DNA from: Apostichopus japonicus
Lineage: Eukaryota > Echinodermata > Holothuroidea > Aspidochirotida > Stichopodidae
Assembly: GCF_037975245.1 (NCBI RefSeq)
Contig: NC_092575.1
Span: 1,129,001-1,193,000, forward strand
Direction of reading: 5' to 3'
Length of the DNA stretch: 64,000 nt
Part shown: positions 49,301-61,300 of the stretch, piece after piece
How positions within the stretch are numbered: position 1 is the stretch's first letter
Layout of the letters: every line of letters begins with the position of its first letter
The notes under the pieces: generated by a model
Database searches by the model: none
Told to the model about the DNA's origin: nothing
The model's input: only the letters and a program-made list of their open reading frames with translations
Translations under genes and position numbers: made by a program

Positions 49301-52300
49301 GATAATACTCATGAGAAAAAAAGTGCACCAGAAGGGAGCAAGTATGATCTAGAATATTGATTGCAAACTTCATGACACAATATAAGGTCTATGTGCGACA
49401 AAATTTTGTAGCAAACATCTATCCAGCTTCAACATGGTGAGGGAACAAAGGTTACAGCTTAGCAAATGGTCTAGGGAGGTGTAAACTGACTATTTTTTTT
49501 TTTTTTTTTTTCTGGATTTGTTAATCACCAGTTACAAACAAGTTAGGCCAGTATACAAGTCCACTGTGAGATAACATGAAAGTCACCTGATGTTGGTATT
49601 TCATTAACTTTGACCTACATGTAAGCAGGATTGTATGTGCAGTGATACTAAAGAAACTTTGTCGTGTGTCTTGATGCCCTCCCTATTTCTTTTGCCATCT
49701 GTGCTGATTTTGAACTTGATGTCATATGGTATATATATTGCAAACAGTACATCTCATCCAACGACACCTATTTTGATTGGCAAACAGTTTGAGAGTGAGG
49801 GGGGCGCGGCTGGGAGGGGATGGGAAGAGATGAAAACAAACATTTGTCCAACGAGGACACTCTTTGTCCATTGTAATTTACCTTATGCCCATGAAGATAT
49901 TATGTGTCCTTTTAAAACTATAAGAAAAATGAATATGGCAGACTCCTTTTTTGAGGGGCCCTTTACTTTTATGGGGGGGGGGGGGTGGGGAGGCAGGGAG
50001 AGCAAAGCTCAAACCTATTTTCTCTAAAAAGAAAAAGTTACTGACATTTTTTTTGGGGGGGGGGGACTCAGACAACTATTATTGAAAATTAAGTCAATTT
50101 GTTGGGATTTAATGTGCAGTAGAGTTGCATAGGTTTGTTTATATTACAGAAATTACAGCAACAGCTGGGTTAGTACACATATGTACAGTATAGATCTGTA
50201 TGTGTGTACAACCATTACTGTACAGGCTAGTGGGATTAGTACAAACTAGTAAATAATACATACAACAATCAAATTTGTAATGACTAGAGAATCCTTGGCA
50301 ATATTGAACTTAGTTTGTCAGGGCTCCTGTTGTTAGTGTTGTTTGCTTTCCTCATCTCGCATGAGTGCTTATTGTCATCATTTGATTGCTTCCCAAAGGA
50401 AATGCCTAATTATCACTTGGTTGATGCCAAAGGCAAACAGTTCTAGCAGTTATATACCACTAGCAAATGCAAGTGTGTAGTTTGAAGTCTGTTGGTATAG
50501 ACATCATCTAACATCGCAGACGTGAACTACACCTCTCTTAAAGGGTGTGAAGACTCGCACACAAAGAAACAACTCATGCCGGTAATCTGACCTAGTTTCC
50601 AGTGAGGTGTAACAGAAGTGTTAGACACCACCATCGATCCCAGAAAATACACACACAGCTTGCTACCGTCGGTAATTAGACACTTGTGTACAGTCAATAC
50701 ATACAGCTACTGTCAATACCCCCAACACAGTGTACATAGCACCGATGGACTACTCAGGTATAGATAAAAAGTAACAAGGTATCACGTTTCATTACTGTCT
50801 GCATTTTGTAGCGACAAGAAGAAAACCTCACTTGCAAGCAACGGAAAGTTAATTTTTTCAGAGCGTGACGCACGGTTTGGGGCGAGTGTTCAATGCCTTT
50901 AAATGCAACATTTCATAATTTGGCTGTGGTTTATAATATAAAATAGTTGCAGAATATCGCAGATCCAGAAGGATGAGAAGGTGGGTGGTGTCTCCAAAGT
51001 GGGAAATAGGGGGCGCTGTCCTAAAACTTTTTCAGTCGCAAAAGGTTAGGTACTGTAGATAGGAAAGTGCATATGTACATGGAGACATGTAAGTAATCAG
51101 TAACATGAAGTGTAAATCTGAGTGGGTCTTCCACTGTCCTAAATCTAACAGACGTCATCATGCATATGTATTGATTCAGTAAAGCCGCATATTCAGTACT
51201 ACAGAGGCCCTTAGCAGTGATAATACAGCAGTTTATGTACTTTTTGCTTACAATCTCTTTGTCAGTGTTATTTACTTCCAAGGGTTCATGCTTCGCAGAA
51301 AGTCACCTCTAGGAAGATTATAGTCAATCTGTAGCTCCTTTAGCCAGATAAAACATGCATGCTGTGTATCACATGAGATATAAAACTGATACTAAAACTG
51401 CCATTCCTGGTTTGGTTTCCTAAAGTATGAAATTGCTTTTGCTGCTTGTAAAACAGCATATCACTTGCCACTTTGTTAGCTATATTTTTATGTTTCTTTA
51501 CTCATTTGTCTGTATTAGGTATATATGTGAGTTTGTGCACAGTCAGTGTATTAATTAATTTAATTAGTTTCCTGGAAAATCTAGACATTTATTTTAGTTT
51601 TCTTAGCTATGCGTTTGTGATTGCAATTGTTAGAGATGCTAGACCTGATATACCCCAACTCTCCAATTCAGGACAGTACCTGAATTATACTACATGATTT
51701 ATGGAACCACCATACATATCTAAGTATATAAAATAGTACATTTACTCAATCAGTAAGTTGCTTTCCAGTCAAATGGGCAAAAAGCTTTCTGTGAGAGCAA
51801 CGTGACCCATGTACACCAATTCTGTCCATGACTTGTTCTGTATGTGTTTAAGAATTTCAACCCAATAGCTTTGGTTATGTTAGCCTTTCTATAGACTGGA
51901 ATCTGCAGGTTTTGTTGGTCTGCATTCTCTGTGCCATTCAGACAAATTGATGTAACTGAGATAAGACTACAGTAGATAGCGGACACGCGCAGTTGACTCT
52001 TTCTATTTGTAAATCTATTTCAGTCCAATATCGCAAAAAAAACATTGTGTCTGACAAATTTGTGAATGTTAATTGCAAATCCTTACAGCTTATTATTATT
52101 ATTTTTTTTGTCATTTGTTTGTTATTTTTGGAAGACTAGAATAACAACGTCAGTATGTCTTCAGTGACATTATCCTTCCTCGACTGGTGAGTAAAGGTAC
52201 CACTAGATTGGCACCAACTTGACTCAAAACATCAATGTGGAAGTGATTTGAAAGCTTCGTGTTTATACTGCAAAATAGTGCGAAATAATTTTGATGCACT

Positions 52301-55300
52301 GGAAATTTCTTTGATACGGCTCAGTGACTAAACTAAACTGGAAGGAGTACACTGTATGTAGCTGGCATACCTGCACAGTGCACACACAAACACATCTGTT
52401 GTGCTCGAGACAGCATTAATAACAAACAGCCTTCACTGCAGTTGGATTTCAATGCCAGTACATTGACTCCAGCTGACTGCGTTTGCAACTTAATGTCTCA
52501 CACATCACTCATGGATTTAATTCATCACAAGATAAAGCTGTGACTTTGTTGTAATTAGCTCTGCAACAGATGGTTTGATAATGCTGGTAACTTTTATTAG
52601 TAAATTCCAGAAGTGATTTTAATGCATAGTCTAACAGTTTCACACAGTTGTGAACATGCATGGTTGCACTAGTTGTACGACGAGAAGCCTTATATGGGGG
52701 TGTAGGGAAACAACGTTACCTGTAGTGTTCTAAGTTTGTTTTACAAGTTTTGAAGGTTTTGAAATTTGTCCATCATAAAATAATGAAGTTCATATATGTA
52801 CGCAAATTGCTATTATATCTTTGTGCTTATAATTGCAATGTGCACATTTTGAGTATAGCATTGTGCTGTGCGGTTATGCTATACTCGGTAATGCGGTAAT
52901 AGATATAATCATTCTGTTACACTCCCAGTGGTGATTGAGTAGAACAATTTCATTAACATCCTAGTTTAACAGTTACTAACTAGTTATTTTAGTGAAAAAG
53001 TAGAGGATATTCAAGGGAAATTAAGTCATCTGTTATAAGAATTATTACATTGAAACCACTAGCCTGTTATATGCAAAATTGTAAGATTAATATATTTATT
53101 CTTGAGCAAGAATAATTATTTGATATATTATTAACTGTGAGGGGTAACAAATATTTGCTTTGTAATTTTTGTTACAGAAAAGTTTATTAAACCTACTGTA
53201 AATAGTAACATTTGTAAAAAAAAATGTAAAAATGACCGTTCTTGTTCATTTTTTCCATTTATTTCCTGTCCGATTGAAACCTACAACATTTATGATTACA
53301 AGTTTACCACTGACCAATTTATTTTTTAAGTTTTTTATTTTTTATATTTTTTTAATATTTTTTTTTAAGTCTGTATTATTTACATATCAATTGAAGCTAC
53401 AATGTATGTAGCATTAACAAACTGCGTAGGATTATGCCATGTTGTGCACAATATGCCACAGATGTTCAAGATAGATAGTTTGGGACTACACTGAACCCAA
53501 GCACGACAGTAACATGGAACAAAGAAAGCGACCTCAAAACTTTGGTTGGTCATTGTTAGTTTTTGTTGACCTATCAGTTTATTCAGTATATACTTACTGT
53601 CTAATGTCTGATTATTCTTACATACGTAGACTCGGGTGAACAGAAACATAAAGGCTTATCCCTATGGTGTAGGCATGCTATTGGGAAGATGAAAGCAAGT
53701 AAAAACAATACTCACATTGATCAGCTACAGTAGAGAGAAGGCATAAACATTGAGACATTGAAAAATTAAGCTAAAACTCATCTCAAAGGGAAATTTGTTG
53801 GCTCTTAAATCTTTATCATATGTAGCATTAACACCGGCTGTCCCTTGGACAGGTGAGAGTAACATTCATGTGGTGGAAGTAACATTCATGTGGTGAAAGA
53901 AACATACCAAGGATGTTTTCACCGTAGTTTCATCAATTACATTCTTAGTTTAATGAATAGACAAAAAAAACCTTTGTCTTTTTTTTGGTGTTTTATGGCA
54001 ACATTTTTCAGACATAACCTAGGTGTCCTTTAACGTACTATGACAATTCTTCAATCGTCGTTTCAGATGGCCGACGCTTTCGAAATCATCATCTTGAGTA
54101 TCCTAGCAGATCAGTTACACTGCGATTGGTCACTCTCTCTTCCTAAGAAGGCCCTCATTACCACCGTGGTCTTCGTCGGTTATTTAATCGGTGCTTCCAC
54201 ATTTGGTTCCTGGAGTGATAAATACGGCCGTAAAAATGTGAGTACAAACTTTCCTTCCATAATTTTGATGGGAGTGATTTATTGCACATAGGAACCAAAA
54301 GCTTGGCAAAAGAACGTGTAAACATCGTTTCTCCACATTGTTAGAAATTTGTCTTTACAAAGTAAAGTTGTATTTATGGCTATCTTTTGATGTCATCTGT
54401 TTGCACCAGCCTTCAACTTATTCAATCCGGACATAAATTGGCAACATATATTTTTGGTTTATCGCGGTATTTGTTAACTTGTATTTTAGTCATGCACTAG
54501 TTTCATAGTATATTGGCAAAAGACCAGCCTGTTTTTCCATTTTAAGATAATGCAAATAAAATGTCATGATAAATAATGATCAAAGTTGCAAGAGATGTTG
54601 GATTTGCAGTTTTGTCCTTGATTTCACCCTGGTATGGTTGCTTCGCAGTCAAATTGTACCCTCAAAAGTGAATTTCACAAGAGCATATTTTACATACACA
54701 AAGAAATATACGGTAACCATGATATCCCCCAAATGGAATAGGTTTTGTCCTTCTCAGCTGTTTCTACAATGTAGTATATATATATTCATATTGTCCGTTA
54801 GTTAGCCTTGTAGCAGAGGACAAACAAAAGCATGGTTATTGCTTTACAGGTGATGTAAAATCTAGAAGAGATTTTGTCCAAGTTTGTCCTTGATTTTTCC
54901 CTGGTATACTTTGTACACAGTCAAAACTTTAAGTGTATACAGATAGTGCATTCAATATCAGTGTATGTTTTTTTTTTTTTTTTTTTTTTACGCAGGGGCG
55001 CAAAAACTTTGAAATATCTCACAGATGGTATAAGTTTTGCCTACAATGTATCAACTCATGTTGTTTGTCAGGTAGCCTCATAACCTAGTAGATTTGAAAA
55101 ATTTGAAGATTGTTATTTCTTAGATGAAGTGAAAAGATTGGAAAGATCTGGTAATGAAAATGACTTGTGGCTTCACTGTTTCATATTTTTACAATTTGTT
55201 TACTCATCTTTTCATCCTTCCTCATCAAATCTAGTTTCTAACTTCTCGTCATTGTTGTCCTTCTTGTTTTACTTTATCTGTGGTAGATTGTCTGGATTTC

Positions 55301-58300
55301 ATCTTTCTGGATTTTCGTATTTGGAATCCTGAGCAGTTTTGCACCGACTCTTCTTTGGATGTACATTGCACGGTTCTGTGTTGGGGTGGGTCTTGGTGGC
55401 GCTGCACAAGTGTAAGTTATTTTAAGATATTTTTTGCGGTCTTATGAGTGATTTTTTTTACATTCTTTTTTACAAAAGTGTTCTCTTGAGAATGTTCATG
55501 TTTCACACAAATTAATGTCAAAGATGGCTGAATTTGTGGTCATACAAAAATATCAGAATATTCCACAGCAACCATGTTTGTCTTCAATGATACATAATGT
55601 GCATTGTATCAAAATTGGTGTCTCCAGAAACCAAAACTTGAAAAGAGCTCATATATGCATGGTATGATAGCCTTGTGTATTGTATAGTTTGTACACAATT
55701 TGATGTAGGTCAGAGTTCAATTAAGGTCACCAGGTGTCAAAACTTGAACACTATGTAAATAAGATATTTCCAGATAGAAAGCTGCAGTAGCTGGTATAAA
55801 TGGCTGTGGCTTCCTCTCTATAATGAGTACAAGAACTCTATTGTTTTGATGGCTTTCTGGTTTTCTATCTCCAGGTGGCCATTATACGCTGAATTCTTGC
55901 CATCTCGGAGCAGAGGAAGAACGCTTGGATTAATGCAGGTGTGTATACTAAACAGGGAAATAGAGTGTATTTTAACAAGTGAATGAATTTACTTATAGTT
56001 GAAAGAGAAGTGAAGGATGCAGTGAGAATTTGCTACCTCCTAGATGCAGTTTGCATTTGCGATTTCTTCTCCATAATTTGGCCCTAATTTGCATATAAAT
56101 GGAGATTAAAAAGTTAACAATAGTTCTTTAAAATTTGAGTCAATAATGAAATGCAAAGTAACCTGTGGGGGTCATTAAAATCAATACCCTCTCCACAACA
56201 GCTTTTCCCTCCCCTCCCCTCCCCCCGCCCGCCCCCATATACACAAACTCTATCAATTTTGATGCTAACTGCAATCCTGGAAATTATAACCTTTTTTCCT
56301 TTCTTTCTTTCTGCTAGATATTCTGGGTGATTGGAGTGCTAACAGTGGTTGCCATGGCAGCTGTTGTTGTTCCATTATATGGATGGAGAGTCCTTCTATT
56401 CCTGGCTGCCTTACCTCAGCTTGTCTTCCTTATCCTAATGAATGTGAGAGAAATTATTGGTTATTAGAGAAATGAAATAAGGAGATGCCAGGGGAGTGGG
56501 AACAGTGGGAACTGTGGGAACAGTGGGAACAGTGGGACTGAGACAATAGATGACTTGTATTTCCCACATTTATATTAAATAAGACTGAATGAGAACTATG
56601 GATGAAGGAAAGTGTTTTTGTTTTATAATCACACTTCAAATTATCAAAGGTTGCAGTTCAGAATATTTTCATCACTCTGATTAATAATTATTGATTAATG
56701 TTACGATCTACTTTGCAAAAGTTTTTTTTACATATACTATTAGTTCATATTCTCTTTAATATGCAACTTGTACACAAAAATATTCATATATAAGAATATT
56801 ACATATGAAGGACACATTAGAGAAACATGTTTAACAATGCTAGTGACCTTTAAGAATTAGATTAATAAAGACAAAAAGATGAATAGGAAATGGCCGCCAA
56901 TTAGGGCAGGATATCTCAGTTTGTAGAATGCAGGGCTGGGTATTTGTGAGGTGACCTTCTTTGCTGTATCGTGATTCTTTGCTGTTCATTTTGTCATCTG
57001 CGTAGTTTGTACCAGAGAGTCCAATGTTTGACGTTGTTTCCGGCCAAAGACGAAATGCAGAGAGAACACTACGTATCGTTGCCAAGGTCAATAAGAAATC
57101 CCTACCACATGGTAGGTTAACAGTCAAATTTTCCACGGTAAGTTTTTCTTGTCATTTTGGTATTAAACATTTTTTCCTTTTTTTTTGTTTTCAGGTTAAT
57201 AATATTTTGGTAGACTTGGGGTATTCTAAGATAATTGCTATGTGTGTGGCTGTGGACCTCTTTTTCACTAGCTGGAGATGAAAGACACATAGCCATCTGG
57301 AATGTCTTAAGCATTTATTTGTATCTAAAAGAAACGGCATTTCAAATACAGATTAAATTTTTGTATAACATGAGTTACCATATGTGTGCATATAAGTACA
57401 ATGATTGCATAAGTTGGTTAATATATACGTGCATGTGAGTACATGTTGATCATATCTCATCTCAGTTCAGCTTTGTATCGATGCTCATTTTCACTTTTCA
57501 TCTCTTTTGGGACCACCAAGCAAAACCTGGTCTCTGCTTTGATTTGAAATCTCCAAGGTCAGCCTGGATTAAGGTAGCATTTACACTAAAGGTTTGCCCA
57601 GAATAATCATTAAAAAGGACCATTGTAGATTGGTAGCACATCAATATGTTACCCAACCGTTTGCCGTGACTTGAATCCCATTGTGTTATCCATACTGGGC
57701 ATATTCAGCAAGCTCTATCAAGCTACTTTCCACTTTTGGGTTATGGATACGTTGATAGATCACTTGTAGCTCTGTACAATTATAGTCCTTCCTCCAGCTC
57801 ACCTGTCTCATCTCTACATATGCACTCTGGTCTACCTAATATTCAAAATATTGGAAATGACAATTTTCAAAGAAAATACCACAAACCATCATTGTCTTAG
57901 GGAGAAGCTGTTTGGTGTTTTCTAATGTTTCTTTGTTTTACATCTTTTTCAGGAATCAAGAGGAACAATTAGTGATTTATTTAAGACATGGAGAACATCT
58001 ATAGCTTCATTTTTATTGTTTTTTATTTGGTAAGTGAACATCATCAACTATTCACTCATGGTTCCAATTTTTCATTTCCATTCTCCACCTCTCTTCTTAT
58101 TGAGGTTATTATTGGTTTCCTTTCATATTCTTACACATTTTGCTTCTCTCGTTCTATCATGTTCTACAGACGTCATTGTCTTGTTAGGTAGTTGGTAACA
58201 TTCTCCTACATTCATGCATAACCTAAGACCATGTTCTTACCATTTTGTACATGAGGATATTTACCCTAGCTGTTGCATATGAAGCCGTGCGGTCTAACTT

Positions 58301-61300
58301 TCAAACCAGTTCCTTTATGGTCAGGATCATACTTTGGAATCTGTATTAATATTAAACCATTTTTTACAAAACATTCCTTTACACTGAGGCAGAACTATTT
58401 AGATTTTAGTTTTTGAACAGTTAGATATTGTTAGTCTGTGGTTTATCATGATGGATTGTCCTGTCTTGATAAATAAGCAGTGGATATGACTGAAGTAGTT
58501 TATCTTAGTTTCCATGTAAACTGACAATATTTTATTATTGGCTGTTTCTTCTGCAGTGTGTAATACTGTATTGACCACACATTAAATGTAATGTAGAGTT
58601 TGACAAACCCCACGATCGTCCATAAACATTGAACCCAGACCCCCTACCCCTCAGAAGCGATGCTCATAATACATAAAAGCTTCCTCGGACTATGGCCGTG
58701 ATGTTAAAAGCTTAATTGATCGTCTACAAGTTCTGAAAATGGTACATGTCTGCAAAAGTCACCAGAGTGTTTTTTTTTTCAACCCATTTTTAGATTGTGC
58801 CTTATACTTTTAAAGGCCATCCATGTAAAAGAAGTTTCTCCAGCAAAGATACTTTATCTCATGTTCCCATGGCTAACAGGCTGGTACCCAAAAGAAATAT
58901 AACATTACAAATTATCCCTCTTAAGAATTAAATTGAACAATTTTGGTATAAAGATTGCACTGGTTGTACTAGTTTCTCCTTTTATAGACCATTGAGCTAT
59001 TTATATAAATGCACGGCTTAAAACACTAGAAGTTTTGCATGAAGGGTGTTTCTCAAGCCATGATGTTGAAATATGTTTTAAATATGAAATTGAAAATGTG
59101 CATTCTGTAAATGAGACAGGTTTTCTTTTCTTTTCTGTTTTTTTGGGGGGGGGAGGGGGGGGGCTTGGGAGTTGATGTGAAAATCTGAGGTAGAACATTG
59201 GTGGCACATGAGAAGTGAAACAGACTGTTTTTCTCTAAACTTGTCTCTATGACATCACACCTGTTTTACTACAGTATCACTTTTAATTTGAAGTGCGTCA
59301 AACTTATATGTTTGTAATCTTGATGGGAGGAACTGATCGCAAAATCGCATCCGTACTTTGTTGATTGCTTTCTTCTTTTATATAAATTAATATTCAATAA
59401 TAAATTGGTTTCCTGTGAATTGTATTTGTAAGTAAACCATGTACATGTATCATGGGTGATAGTTTGTCATTTAATGCTTTGCTTTTTGCTTATGTCAGTT
59501 ATCCGAAATTAATCTCTGTGTTACATTGGCTCCATCCATTGCTTCCCATTGTAATTCAATTGCATGAGCTTTACAGGATCATTAAATTGTATTTCTAATT
59601 CAGCTACTCATTACTGCCGTCATTGGTAGAAGTTGACATTGGAATAGGGAGGTAGGGAGACAAGATGGCATGGTTAGAAAAATACAAAGGAAATTGGGAT
59701 GGAGGGAGACAAGATGGCACAGGAGAAAAAAACAAAGGAAATTGGGGAGGTAGGGAGACAAGATGGCATGGGGAGAAAAACAAAGGAATTTGGGGAGGTA
59801 GGGAGACAAGATGGCATGGGGAGAAAAACAAAGGAAATTGGGAGGTAGGGAGAAAAGATGACACAGGGAGAAAAAAAATTGGGAGGTAGGGAGACAAGAT
59901 GGCATTGGGAGAAAACAACGGAAATTGGGAGGTAGGGAGACAAATGGTACCGGGAGCAAAAAACAAAAGAAATTAGGAGGTAGGGAGACAAGATGGCATG
60001 GGGAGAAAAAAACAAAGGAAATTGGGGGTTAGGGAGACAAGATGGCAAATGGAGAAAAAAACAAAGGAAATTGGGAGATAGGGAGACAAGATGGCATGGG
60101 GAGAAAAATACAAAGGAAATAGGGAGGTAGGGAGACAAGATGGCATGGGAGAATAGTACAAAAGAAATAGGGAGGTTCGAAGACAATATGGCACAGGGAG
60201 ATAAAAACAAAGGAAATTGGGAGGTAGGGAGACAAGATGGCACGGGAGAAGAATGATAAATGTGGAAGAATATATTAGTGTTGGAAACAATGTTCTGGCA
60301 TAGCAAACATAGGGAAAGAATAATTCTGGGGAAGAAAAGGAATAGTACATGAAGGAAAAAAGTGAGTGTGGTGGGGGAGATTGGAGAAAATCAAAACAAG
60401 GAGTAGATCAATTATCTGAAGAAGATACTTGAAAAATAAAAACTAAATGAGATAACTTTGAAAGACTGTCTGAGAGGTACAAAGTCAATAACCATTACCC
60501 CTTTATTTGGATGTAATCTCACCTATTGTTGGCGTGTTTTTGTTGTCTTAATCAATCATTGACCATGGCTTGTGGTGGGATTAAAGTCATTGTTTTTCTC
60601 TCTCCTTTGTTTGAAAGGTTTGTCACAGCATTCACATATTACGGCATTGTTCTTCTCTCGACTGAGCTTTTCTCAACCGGAAATATATGTGAAGGTTGAG
60701 TATATCATTTGTTGTACATTGTTAGTCATGATTCATCAATTCCTTGCTTTCATCTGTTTGTGATTGTTTGAATTGGAGAGAGAGAGACAGGAAATGGGGG
60801 AGGGGGGTGGAGGGCAAGGGCAAGGGGGGGTTGGTTGACAGTTGGTGGCAGGAATGAAAAGTCAGCTGGAGAGATTCACCTTTCAGGGGCGTCAGAAGCT
60901 ATTTGGGATTGGTACGGCAGATCAGAGTGTGGCCATCTATCATAATTATCGGGGGTACGTTTGGTAGGTCAAACTACGCTACACGCCACCATGGTTGGCG
61001 TGTAGCGTAATGGAGAAAATTTTGAAAAAATGCCTCCCAGATTGCAGGAAATGTCACTTCCAGAGCTCGAAAACAAGACCCCTGCCACCCAACTAATCTT
61101 CTGAAACACATTTTGAAGTATGTTTCATTTTAGTTCTTCATTTTTTGCCATTTTTTTTCTTAGTCCTACTTTTTTTTTCTTTTATTTTTAGCACCGTGAA
61201 TATTGGTCCGGCGTTAGCCGGACCTGCCGTACCGGCTCCAACGCCCCTGCCTTTAATTAAACATTTATTAATGCTTGACGAATGATAGATGCATGTTCCC

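Noticed and set aside
59604-60350. Overlapping reverse ORFs of 119-210 residues with LPTSQFPLFF repeats
   Set aside because: Direct translation of a minisatellite in two frames; no start context, no non-repetitive portion.
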